From contig NZ_JBLWFH010000002.1 in assembly GCF_050306235.1 (NCBI RefSeq), forward strand, positions 1-64,000: 64,000 bases of DNA, read 5' to 3'. The stretch comes from Glaciecola sp947496235. Its GTDB lineage: Bacteria; Pseudomonadota; Gammaproteobacteria; Enterobacterales; Alteromonadaceae. The notes below the pieces were generated by a model. The model saw only the letters and a program-made list of their open reading frames with translations, had not been told where the DNA came from and did not search any database. Below, in pieces: positions 1-7,938 of the stretch. The stretch's first letter is position 1. Every line of letters begins with the position of its first letter. A program made the position numbers and the translations under genes.

Positions 1-36
1 GGTCTCCCCATGTGAGAGTAGCACATCGCCAGACTC
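1..36 (+). rRNA. rrf: 5S ribosomal RNA, 3' end only
   Basis: The window opens inside a 5S rRNA. The bases GGTCTCCCCATGTGAGAGTA are the highly conserved helix IV and loop E segment of bacterial 5S rRNA, followed by CGCCAG, the usual 3' closing strand. The 5' part lies outside the window, so a 16S-23S-5S operon presumably ends here. The exact 3' end is approximate because the partner strand cannot be seen. Confidence 0.88.
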
Positions 37-48
37 CCATTTAGAAGA

Positions 49-77
49 AGCCCTAGTCGAGAGACTGGGGCTTTTTT
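49..77 (+). terminator. Rho-independent terminator of the rRNA operon
   Basis: A 10-bp stem (49-58 with 63-72, one T-G pair) is capped by a GAGA tetraloop and followed by a run of T to 77. It directly follows the 5S rRNA, so it is the likely end of the ribosomal RNA transcript. The same terminator is present again at 204-233. Confidence 0.9.
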
Positions 78-78
78 G

Positions 79-233
79 TTTGTGCTACGCACAAATGAAA
101 CGTATTTGCGACGACCGGTGACCGGCGCGGGGATAGTGTGGGGTCTCCCCATGTGAGAGTAGCACATGGCCTCATCCGGTTACCGGGACTCCCATTTAGA
201 AGAAGCCCTAGTCGAGAGACTGGGGCTTTTTTT
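79..233 (+). pseudogene. 5'-truncated 5S-like RNA copy with rebuilt stem
   Basis: Positions 142-167 repeat bases 1-26 (5S helix IV and loop E) exactly, and 188-232 repeat bases 33-77 (tail and terminator) exactly. The 5' half of 5S is missing. In its place is a perfect 7-bp hairpin at 79-95, then a short 5S-like segment at about 96-110. The helix around the loop E segment is new: CCGGTGACCGG (115-125) pairs with CCGGTTACCGG (176-186) over 11 pairs with one G-U, enclosing the conserved tip. So the copy is truncated as a 5S gene, yet its changed bases remain self-complementary. It may be a decayed duplicate 5S gene, a recombination product, or a transcribed structured RNA read through from the rRNA operon. 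Sequence identity is certain; any function is inference. Confidence 0.6.
204..233 (+). terminator. Second copy of the rRNA terminator
   Basis: This has the same 10-bp stem (204-213 with 218-227), GAGA loop and T run as the terminator at 49-77. It closes the truncated 5S-like element and would catch readthrough from the rRNA operon. Confidence 0.88.
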
Positions 234-242
234 ATGCATAAA

Positions 243-453
243 AAATAATGGAGCCGTAGTGCATTAATTACACTGCTCTGTAACCCAACAAGCACCAAGC
301 CTCCAGCCATGCTAAAACAATGAACTACGACTCCATTATTTAAATCAAGGGATAGCAACAATGCACTACGACTCCATTGTTAGTGGGGGTTGTTAGGCGT
401 TGACGTTCGTGGGATGTAGGGGCTTAAAAAAATGAACTACGGCTCCATTTTTT
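243..453. repeat. Cluster of four 19-bp hairpin repeats
   Basis: Four copies of the 19-mer AATGMACTACGRCTCCATT lie at 247-265 (inverted), 319-337, 360-378 and 431-449. The outer ATG/CAT bases pair, and the flanking bases extend the stem differently in each copy: AACAATG/CATTGTT at 357-381 and AAAAAATG/CATTTTTT at 427-453. Pair replacement (C-G, A-T, T-A) at one flanking position suggests that the hairpin itself is kept. The fourth copy spans the stop codon of the reverse-strand gene ending at 437 and, read on that strand, ends in a T run, so it may act as that gene's terminator. The bases from 266 to 426 otherwise show no convincing gene. Confidence 0.75.
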
Positions 454-2572
454 GCATTGTTGATTGTGGTGGATGTGTAAGATCTTTTGTTGTGCTTTTG
501 GTTATGCTAATTATTTTTGATTTTGTTAATGTTGTTGATATAAGGAATCCATCCATATAATCAACCTCTAGGTTTAAAAAGTGATAAAGGTCTTCCATGG
601 TATTGGCTTTATATATACGGATCTTTGCATTATTTAATTTGAGATAATTAATTAAATGTTTGTCAGAAAATTCTCTAACTTCCTTTTCTTTTGCATTAGA
701 AAGTAAGTTTGGATGTATGGTAATTAGGCTTAAATTTAACGATTTGAGCCAACTAATGGTGCCTTGAAACTGACCAAAGTTATTAATTGAAAGCTGAATA
801 TTTTCTTCTGCCAATCTCAATAAATGTTTAAATATGTTATTTTGCGCACCTTCATTTTTGGGCTCATCAAATTGCAGAATAATCCTGTTTAAATCAAAAC
901 TTGCGCCGCGCAAAATATGTAAAAGGTTCTCAAGAAAATGTGCACTTTCAATTGATGAGTTAGATATTGGCAGCAAAAACTTCAAATTAGGTGTCTTTGT
1001 AAAATCCCAATTGGATAATAGTGACATGGCTTTTTCGACTACGAACATATCGATTGGACAGTCTAAATCATACTTTTTCGCGATTTCATCGATTTGCTTT
1101 TTTGAATACTCATTAAATATTGCTTGCTGATTGGGTAATCTTAACTCGACTAAATCCAAGGTTTTGTCATCTGTATGAAACAGTGGAAACATGCTCAAAT
1201 GACTATTGTTGTTTCTTAAACTTTGTTTCACATGTTCAACGATTTGTCTTTCATTATTTTCTAATTTTTCAATAGTTTCGTTGTAAAAAGTAAACTGATT
1301 TTTACCCGAATGTTTTGATACATACATCGCAATATCTGCGTTTTTAAACAATTTAGAAGCTTTACTATCAATTATCTCGGCTATCGCTCCACCCAAACTC
1401 GCACCAATTTTGTAATCTTTTCCAGCTAACTGTATAGGCATCTTTAGATCACTAAGTATATTCGTAGCGAGTTTAGACAACTGCACTTCGCTTGGATTAG
1501 CTATAATAATTACAAACTCATCACCTGATAAACGCGTAAATCTATAAGTATTAGGTTTAAATACGGAATGGTGTAGTGCATTTTTAATTATTTCACTAAA
1601 TGACGTCAGTAAATTATCGCCCTCATCGTGTCCAAAAGTATCATTTACATATTTAAAATTATCTAAATCGATATAAATTATCCCGCATTTTACCGGAGTG
1701 GATTCGCTTGCTTCTAATGAATCTAAAAAGCGAATCATGCCGTTTCTGTTTGATATTTTTGTTAGAAAATCAGTTTCTACAACACTGATTAAATCCTTAT
1801 GATTTCGAATTATGAGTAGACCTATAACGACAATCCAACAAAGCATTACGGTAATAAGAATCGTATTTATGGTAACGTAACTTCCGATAAAAGTGATTCC
1901 CTCAACACTAAAGGTATATTCACCTTTAGTTGTTGCATCTAGATGCAATATTTCGATATTGGTGATGTTATTAAAATCAGTAAGGGATTGTTCCGCCGGT
2001 AAATCAAAATAACTAATCCACCAACTCTCTACACGAAAATATGAGAGAGGTAGTTTAATTTTGCGTTTGGTCGTAGTAGGGTCAATTAAAACAGCGTTAT
2101 ACTTCGCTGAAACTGGGTCGTCAATTGATGAATATTCAGGACTAAAATTCTTTAGCGCAAATCTTATTTTTCTTGGTAATTTTGGTCCTGTTGCAACTAT
2201 GTCAATTTCAACTGAATCAAAACCTGATAAATCCAATCCTTCAGCAGAATTAGCACCAATATCAAAAGCAAATCCACAAAGGTTGTTTGGATCGTCTTTT
2301 ATTACTTCGCAATGTGAAATTAGGTAATTGCCTGACACGAAGTAATTATTCTTTACATTGTCATTTACTACGACAGAAGACAGGACTACTTCTTGTTGTA
2401 TATCTAACGCATTTAATCGCTTGGTCAATGCGCCTGAGAAATAAGCAATAAGCGGCAAAAAGCTTAGTACAATAAGCCAAAAGATAAATTTTGATGAGAA
2501 TAGTCTATTCAAATGTAAAGCCTTAAAGCAACTAAAAAACAAAGGCAAAGTAATATTAATTTTATCGGCCAA
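437..2572 (-). CDS. Membrane GGDEF protein with degenerate EAL-like domain
   Basis: This 711-residue protein has a membrane helix near residues 28-46, a periplasmic beta-rich region resembling carbohydrate-binding sandwich domains (about 50-225), a second helix near 232-255, then a GGDEF domain and a C-terminal EAL-like domain. The GGDEF signature reads SGDEF (349-353), with a good upstream DLDNFKYVNDTFGHDEGD segment. The EAL position reads ELR and later EAL metal ligands are not recognisable, so phosphodiesterase activity is unlikely. Cyclic-di-GMP synthesis is possible because the first glycine is often variable; no RxxD inhibitory site is seen. The start is a TTG without a good ribosome site, so the N-terminus is uncertain. 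Likely role: signal-dependent c-di-GMP turnover or binding at the inner membrane. Confidence 0.85.
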   Translation of the reverse strand: MADKINITLPLFFSCFKALHLNRLFSSKFIFWLIVLSFLPLIAYFSGALTKRLNALDIQQEVVLSSVVVNDNVKNNYFVSGNYLISHCEVIKDDPNNLCGFAFDIGANSAEGLDLSGFDSVEIDIVATGPKLPRKIRFALKNFSPEYSSIDDPVSAKYNAVLIDPTTTKRKIKLPLSYFRVESWWISYFDLPAEQSLTDFNNITNIEILHLDATTKGEYTFSVEGITFIGSYVTINTILITVMLCWIVVIGLLIIRNHKDLISVVETDFLTKISNRNGMIRFLDSLEASESTPVKCGIIYIDLDNFKYVNDTFGHDEGDNLLTSFSEIIKNALHHSVFKPNTYRFTRLSGDEFVIIIANPSEVQLSKLATNILSDLKMPIQLAGKDYKIGASLGGAIAEIIDSKASKLFKNADIAMYVSKHSGKNQFTFYNETIEKLENNERQIVEHVKQSLRNNNSHLSMFPLFHTDDKTLDLVELRLPNQQAIFNEYSKKQIDEIAKKYDLDCPIDMFVVEKAMSLLSNWDFTKTPNLKFLLPISNSSIESAHFLENLLHILRGASFDLNRIILQFDEPKNEGAQNNIFKHLLRLAEENIQLSINNFGQFQGTISWLKSLNLSLITIHPNLLSNAKEKEVREFSDKHLINYLKLNNAKIRIYKANTMEDLYHFLNLEVDYMDGFLISTTLTKSKIISITKSTTKDLTHPPQSTMQKMEP

Positions 2573-2750
2573 AATGGCGTTTTTATTACCTAAACAAATT
2601 AAAAAATATATATTAAATTCAGTTACTTAGTAAAATTATACTTTAGTAAAAGATTTGCTCAAAATCGAAGAATTATTAAACCCACTTCACAACGTAAATG
2701 CCTATTGATACTATTGATCCTTTGCCCATAATTTCAGTTTCTACAAACAA

Positions 2751-4457
2751 ATGTCTTCTAATATAAACGCTATCATTCAAAGACTTGCGGGCCAGTCGGC
2801 TTACGAAAAAGGCGTAGCGCTATTTCGTGAGAATGCAGTAATTAATTTTAGAAATGAAAATAATAAAATCATCGCACAAGTCCAAGGCACTTATGTTTAT
2901 GATGTAAGCTTAACCATCTTATCTGATTCTTTCGATGGCGGGTGTTCTTGCCCGGCTTCAGAAGGCTTTGATTTTTGCAAGCATTGCGTAGCAACAGTGT
3001 TGCATTACGAAGAACAACAAGAAAAATACCAGATACTGTTAAACGGTGGTCCTGCAGATAGGGTTAAAGGGTATTTAGATTCTTTGACTGAGGGGGAAGC
3101 AAAGCAGCATTTGTATAGCTATATAAAAAGTAATTCTGAAGAGTTAGACAAGTGGGTTCTTTTTGCTGATATAGCGCTAGATAGCTTCGATATAAAGCAA
3201 TTTAGGAAACGAATCATTAAGGCTTTGCCGTTACGTGACCTATGGCGCTATGACCAAGTAAGAAATTACTTCGATAAAGCAAGAGCACAATTGTCAATTC
3301 TGTTTGAAGTTATGGATAGGCTTGAAGCTATGCAAGCGGTCGAATTGGCTGAATTCATGTTGGCCAGGTATGACAAAATTGTGGAGCGAGTGGACGACTC
3401 GGGCGGATATAGATTCGGCGTTTACTATTTAATAGAAAAACAATTCATTAAATCTTTCCAGCGTTTAACTATCGAAGACGAAAAAAAGGCTCAAATATTA
3501 ATGGGACTTTATGATAGTGAGTACTTGCATATTGATTTTGGTGATGTGGGTAAAAAGTTCATTGATTCAACTTCGTCGCCTCTTGCTATTGCTTTCTATG
3601 GTAAATTAGAAAAAAGAATCGAGACCATTAAAAAAGACAAAACACAAAGTGTCTCATCTAACATTTACCAACAAATGGTTCATTCTCTAGCCCGTTACGC
3701 ATATGTGCGAGGTGATTATGATAAGTCTGCAAGTTGGTTGGCTAGCATTGCTAAAACTTTCTCAGATGGATTCACCATTATTGAAGATTTACTTCAAGCC
3801 AATCAATTTAAACTAGCCTGTAAATATCTTAAAAATGCCAAAACTCTTGCTAAGCATAAAGATGACATCGACAAACTTAATCGTTGCCAACTTAACGTTA
3901 ATTTAAATCTGAACGATCTACCCGCCGCTTTAACGGTTGCATGGGATTTATTTTGTTCGACACTTTCGACGGAAGACTTTGAGCGCGTCGCTAACATTAA
4001 TAAAGAACTTGGTTTTGAAAAAGAGGATTTATATTCTAAAGCTGAATCTGAGATTAAAAAGTCTTTTAAATCTAATGTCCCAGATCACTTAAAAAATTAC
4101 GCCCCTTTAATTGAGTTTTATATAGCCACAAAACAGTACCAAAAAGCCAGTGATTTAGTGGAAAATCATGAGCTTCCAGAATATCAATTACATGAGTTAG
4201 CCTTTGTCTGTGTACAAAATAATCTGGCTGAAAAAGGCGTCGAGTTATATAAAAAACTGATCACGCATTTTGTATTAAAAGGACAGAACAAGGATTACCA
4301 ATTTGCTTTAGATCTCCTTTTGGAGCTAGAAGAAAATGAAAACTACCTCCCTAACAAGAGACAAAGCTTACGCCAAATTGTTACCGAATTAATGTCGACC
4401 CATACGAATAAGCCTACTTTCACAAAGCTACTAGAGCTCAATTTTTCAGAGCTCTAG
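2751..4457 (+). CDS. SWIM zinc-finger protein with helical repeats
   Basis: This 568-residue soluble protein carries a SWIM zinc finger near residues 64-83: CSC, a spacer, then CKHC, giving the CxCx(n)CxH ligand set. After about residue 100 it is helical and TPR-like, with short repeats such as the stretch around KYLKNAKTLAKHKDD. SWIM domains are known to bind DNA or proteins; the substrate here is unknown. It stands alone, between a divergent GGDEF gene and a convergent TRAP transporter. The usual SNF2-helicase or AAA partners of bacterial SWIM proteins are absent nearby. The ATG start has no strong ribosome site. The last codons form half of a strong hairpin at 4427-4461. Confidence 0.85.
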   Translation: MSSNINAIIQRLAGQSAYEKGVALFRENAVINFRNENNKIIAQVQGTYVYDVSLTILSDSFDGGCSCPASEGFDFCKHCVATVLHYEEQQEKYQILLNGGPADRVKGYLDSLTEGEAKQHLYSYIKSNSEELDKWVLFADIALDSFDIKQFRKRIIKALPLRDLWRYDQVRNYFDKARAQLSILFEVMDRLEAMQAVELAEFMLARYDKIVERVDDSGGYRFGVYYLIEKQFIKSFQRLTIEDEKKAQILMGLYDSEYLHIDFGDVGKKFIDSTSSPLAIAFYGKLEKRIETIKKDKTQSVSSNIYQQMVHSLARYAYVRGDYDKSASWLASIAKTFSDGFTIIEDLLQANQFKLACKYLKNAKTLAKHKDDIDKLNRCQLNVNLNLNDLPAALTVAWDLFCSTLSTEDFERVANINKELGFEKEDLYSKAESEIKKSFKSNVPDHLKNYAPLIEFYIATKQYQKASDLVENHELPEYQLHELAFVCVQNNLAEKGVELYKKLITHFVLKGQNKDYQFALDLLLELEENENYLPNKRQSLRQIVTELMSTHTNKPTFTKLLELNFSEL

Positions 4458-4461
4458 TAGC
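4427..4461. terminator. 13-bp perfect hairpin between convergent genes
   Basis: GCTACTAGAGCTC (4427-4439) pairs perfectly with 4449-4461 across a 9-base loop. The hairpin spans the stop codon of the SWIM gene and sits 18 bases from the end of the reverse-strand dctM gene. No clear T run follows on either strand, so a bidirectional terminator or a 3'-end stabilising hairpin are both possible. Confidence 0.6.
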
Positions 4462-4478
4462 GCATAATTTAGTAATAA

Positions 4479-5780
4479 TTATTTAATCAGCCCAAACATT
4501 CTCGGTAACCATTCACTGATTTGCGGCACAAATGTAACAATCAAAACGCACACAAACATGGCAATATAAAGTGGAATTAAAGGTTTTATCACTGCTGTGA
4601 TTGTGGTTTTTCCTATACTGCATCCAACAAATAGCACGCCGCCAACCGGAGGTGTGCACAGTCCGATAGACAAATTCATTATCATCATGATGCCAAAGTG
4701 TAAGGGAGACACTCCTAGTTCTGCCATTACAGGCAGTAAAATAGGCGTAAATATGAGTACAGCAGGCGTCATATCTAAAAACGTGCCTACCAAAAGCAAC
4801 ATTAAGTTTATCAATAACAACAAGAGAAGCGGATTTTCAGAGAGCGCTAATATGAATTGTGTAAAACGCTGCGGAATAAATTCATAAGATAACATCCATG
4901 ACATTGCTGCCGATGCGCCTATGAGTAACATGACGATTGCGGTCGTTTGTACGGAGCGCAATAGAATGTCAGGTAGATCCTTAACGGTTATTTCACGGTA
5001 GGCAAAAAGGGATAGTAGTAAGGCGTAAGCAACTGCTATCGCGCCAGCCTCTGTGGGGGTAAATATACCGCTGATAATCCCGCCAATGACTATCAGTATA
5101 AGCAATAAACTTGGGATAGCCGCTACTAAATAACCAAAGCTTTCTCTTATTGTGTAGCTTTTTCCACGGGGGAAGTTGTTCTTAGTGGAATAAGCTGCGC
5201 AAACTAATAACAGCCCAGCTGCCATTAGAATGCCAGGTAAATAACCAGCCATGAAAAGTGCGGCGATAGACACTCCTCCGCTGGCTAAAGAAAAAATAAT
5301 CAATATGTTACTTGGAGGAATTAACATACCGGTAGTGGACGCAGTCACTGTAACCGCGGTATTAAAATTTTTGTCGTAACCTTCTTTATTCATTGCGGGT
5401 ATCATAAATCCGCCTATAGCACTGGTTGCTGCTACCGCTGAACCTGAAATAGAACCAAATAAGGCACAGGAAATTACGTTTACAAAAGCTAAGCCACCTG
5501 GAAGTCGACCAACTAATACCATTGCAAAATTGATCAGTCGTTTAGCTATACCTCCTTGCCCCATTAAGTAGCCAGATAAGATAAAAAATGGAATTGCCAA
5601 TAAAGCGAAACTATCTAGACCCGTAGCCATTCTTTGGGCGATAGTGGTGAGCGCTATATCTGGCCCCATGGTGAACAGCATTGCAAGCATTGTAGAAACG
5701 GCAATCGCAATGGCAATGGGAGTACTAAGCAACAGCAACAATACAAAACTAATAAATAATACCAGGAATGAAATATCCAT
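4479..5780 (-). CDS. dctM: TRAP transporter large permease DctM
   Basis: This 433-residue protein is made almost entirely of hydrophobic helices, at the normal length for DctM. Family segments such as GLDSFALLAIPFFILSG near the N-terminus and GSISGSAVAATSAIGG around 110-125 are clear. It forms the sodium-driven channel of a tripartite ATP-independent periplasmic transporter in the inner membrane. It is the last gene of the operon dctP-dctQ-dctM and shares one base with dctQ. The substrate, probably an organic acid or related small carboxylate, cannot be read from the sequence. Confidence 0.95.
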   Translation of the reverse strand: MDISFLVLFISFVLLLLLSTPIAIAIAVSTMLAMLFTMGPDIALTTIAQRMATGLDSFALLAIPFFILSGYLMGQGGIAKRLINFAMVLVGRLPGGLAFVNVISCALFGSISGSAVAATSAIGGFMIPAMNKEGYDKNFNTAVTVTASTTGMLIPPSNILIIFSLASGGVSIAALFMAGYLPGILMAAGLLLVCAAYSTKNNFPRGKSYTIRESFGYLVAAIPSLLLILIVIGGIISGIFTPTEAGAIAVAYALLLSLFAYREITVKDLPDILLRSVQTTAIVMLLIGASAAMSWMLSYEFIPQRFTQFILALSENPLLLLLLINLMLLLVGTFLDMTPAVLIFTPILLPVMAELGVSPLHFGIMMIMNLSIGLCTPPVGGVLFVGCSIGKTTITAVIKPLIPLYIAMFVCVLIVTFVPQISEWLPRMFGLIK

Positions 5781-6283
5781 TAGATTAACTCCTGATTAGT
5801 AGTTTCAGTTTCCAACTGTTTACTCGAAGTAAATAATTCTTGTGCCGCGAAAAGTAAGAACAACAGACCACTAAGAGGTAAGGCAAAATACACCAATCCC
5901 ATATTAATCTCCATGGCCGGAGAAAACTGTTCTAGGTGAAAAGACAGTAACATGAGTTCTATACCGCCATACAGCAATACACTTAGGGCAAAAGCTGCCG
6001 TCATAGCATGCACGGTTTTCACCATCAAAACTTGTGTTCTATGGCCAACTTTGTGCAAAAGAATATCGACACCTAAATGCATTTTATGGCGATAAACATG
6101 AGCTGCACCTAGCAACCCTATCCAAATAAGTAAGAATCTAGCCAGCTCTTCAGTAAAGGAACTAGGGCGTTCTAAAATAAAGCGAGAAATAACTTGCCAC
6201 ATGACATCAACAAAAAGCAATGCCATCAAAAAAATTAGTAACTTCTGTAAAGCTTGGTCGACTTTTTCAATAATATTTTTCAT
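5780..6283 (-). CDS. dctQ: TRAP transporter small permease DctQ
   Basis: This 167-residue membrane protein has four predicted helices. The family signature is visible around residues 43-72: EELARFLLIWIGLLGAAHVY followed by RHKMHLGVD. DctQ pairs with DctM to make the membrane part of the transporter. Its start overlaps the end of dctP by four bases and its stop overlaps the dctM start, indicating translational coupling in one operon. Confidence 0.94.
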   Translation of the reverse strand: MKNIIEKVDQALQKLLIFLMALLFVDVMWQVISRFILERPSSFTEELARFLLIWIGLLGAAHVYRHKMHLGVDILLHKVGHRTQVLMVKTVHAMTAAFALSVLLYGGIELMLLSFHLEQFSPAMEINMGLVYFALPLSGLLFLLFAAQELFTSSKQLETETTNQELI

Positions 6284-7278
6284 GGTGTTGTACTCTTCGC
6301 CGTGTCTAGCTTTTGTATTCGCTTGATAAGCTGTCCGATTGCAGAACCCCTGTATTCATCACGAATACTTTCGGTCTTTTCTACAAAATGAGATTTATCG
6401 GCTTGAATAACGGTGACGCCGTCAGCGATAACATTATCAATGGCATCTTGGGTTGCGATTTCCCATAATTCTCTTTGTTTAACAACGGAGTCATTAACGG
6501 CTGCTTGTAACCAGCTTTGTTGTTGTGAGCTAAGTGAATTCCAAACTTTTGTGCTGAATACCAAAATATCTGGAATTGAAGTATGCTCATCCAAAACATA
6601 ATACCTAGCTACTTCATAATGTTTTGAAAGGTAGAAACTTGGAGGATTATTTTCAGCACCATCCACCACGCCTTGTTGTAGCGATGTGTATAACTCTCCC
6701 CATGAAATAGGTGTGGCAGAACCACCTAAGGTATTTACCATGTTCACCGCAGATTGGCTGTTCATAACTCGGATCTTTTTTCCGACTAAATCGTCAGGAG
6801 TATTTACCGGTGCTTCTGTAGTATAGAAACTTCTACTTCCAGCATCATAATAGCCTAGCCCCATGAATAGATAAGGGGTACCAGCTTGCAACAGTTCTTG
6901 TCCTACCTCGCCGTTTAGGACAGACCATAGATGATCGCTAGAGCTAAATAAATAAGGTACACTGAAGACTTTCATTTCAGGCACAAAAGCTTCTAATGAG
7001 CTCGCGGATACCTTGGTCATCGGCAAACTTCCAATCTGTAGCAATTCTAAAGATTCCCGCTCTGAACCCAATTGCCCAGAAGCATAAATGAGCATAGACA
7101 TTTTGCCCTGACTATGAAACTCAAGGCGCTGCTTCATATATTCCATTGCGAAATGGACGGGATGATTCACATCTAAGGTATGTGCTAGTCGAATGACCTT
7201 TTGTTTATCATTCTCTTGAGAGCAACTTGAAAGTAAACAGATACTGACAAGTATAAATAACCTTATACAGAACTTCAT
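6280..7278 (-). CDS. dctP: TRAP transporter substrate-binding lipoprotein DctP
   Basis: This 332-residue solute receptor opens the operon. The N-terminus is a lipoprotein signal, with CLLSSC ending at about Cys-19, so the receptor is probably anchored by lipid rather than free in the periplasm as in most DctP proteins. Family features include the segment GKKIRVMNSQSA, where the conserved Arg contacts a substrate carboxylate, and WGELYTSLQQGVVDGAENN after it. A strong ribosome site (AAGGAGGA) precedes the ATG. Substrate unknown; organic acids are the commonest for this family. Confidence 0.94.
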   Translation of the reverse strand: MKFCIRLFILVSICLLSSCSQENDKQKVIRLAHTLDVNHPVHFAMEYMKQRLEFHSQGKMSMLIYASGQLGSERESLELLQIGSLPMTKVSASSLEAFVPEMKVFSVPYLFSSSDHLWSVLNGEVGQELLQAGTPYLFMGLGYYDAGSRSFYTTEAPVNTPDDLVGKKIRVMNSQSAVNMVNTLGGSATPISWGELYTSLQQGVVDGAENNPPSFYLSKHYEVARYYVLDEHTSIPDILVFSTKVWNSLSSQQQSWLQAAVNDSVVKQRELWEIATQDAIDNVIADGVTVIQADKSHFVEKTESIRDEYRGSAIGQLIKRIQKLDTAKSTTP

Positions 7279-7354
7279 AATCCTCCTTACTGTCAGGCAA
7301 ATCTCTAACTATTGACTAAAATTTTTCTGAGACCTAGAGTTTGATGTGTGATAA

Positions 7355-7372
7355 ATTAAACTAAAGTTTAAT
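7355..7372. promoter_or_regulatory. Inverted repeat upstream of dctP, possible operator
   Basis: ATTAAAC (7355-7361) and GTTTAAT (7366-7372) form a perfect 7-bp inverted repeat with a 4-base centre, 77 bases upstream of dctP. It is of a size typical for a dimeric repressor or activator site. No regulator gene is adjacent. The rest of 7279-7701 is AT-rich and contains no gene I can support. Confidence 0.4.
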
Positions 7373-7701
7373 AATTTGGGTTTAAATCCAATATTTTAAC
7401 AATATATTATACATATGGTTTACAAATGAAGGTGAACAGATTCTGGTAATCCTCATTATGTTTTCTAGTTAAACTCGCCAACAGGATTGCTAACCTATTT
7501 CCAAATTCGGCATAAGTAAGAAATAAAAATGTGAAAGTTAGTAATGCTCGCATAGGTCTAATAATACCGATACAGAAATGAAGAATGGCTTGGTAGTACA
7601 AGCTTAATTTGGTTAGTTAACGAAGAACAATTTTGAAAAATCTAAGTGATTAAAAATTCTCAACTTAGGATGATTTGAATGAGTTTCGTAAAGGAGGTAA
7701 T

Positions 7702-7935
7702 TTGCGCAGGGCAAGGCTTAAAACACTCACTTTAGTTGCTATAGTAACAATAAGTACAAGTGTATTGGCACAAAATGATTTATTTGAAATTCTAGACACC
7801 GATGAAAATGGCACAATCTCAAAAGCAGAAGCAAGTGTACATTCAATATTAAAGGAAATGTTTGATTCCTTAGATGTAGATAAGAACGGCGAGCTTACCT
7901 ACAAAGAATTTGAAGTGGCGGATCTAGATATTTAG
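7702..7935 (+). CDS. Small exported EF-hand protein
   Basis: The chosen start is the TTG at 7702 because AAAGGAGGT lies just before it; an in-frame TTG at 7675 would add nine residues and bury that ribosome site inside the gene. The 77-residue product starts with a signal peptide ending near SVLA, then carries two EF-hand loops, DTDENGTISKAE and DVDKNGELTYKE, with Asp/Asn/Glu in the calcium-binding positions. It is probably a periplasmic or secreted calcium-binding protein of about 53 mature residues. It is convergent with the binding-protein gene ending at 7939. Target unknown. Confidence 0.82.
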   Translation: MRRARLKTLTLVAIVTISTSVLAQNDLFEILDTDENGTISKAEASVHSILKEMFDSLDVDKNGELTYKEFEVADLDI

Positions 7936-7938
7936 TGC

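Noticed and set aside
53..361. 102-residue reverse-strand frame over the 5S copies and repeats
   Set aside because: It lies over rRNA, terminators and hairpin repeats; the translation has no recognisable domain.
7407..7601. 64-residue reverse-strand frame in the gap after dctP
   Set aside because: No ribosome site, no family resemblance, and AT-rich non-coding composition.
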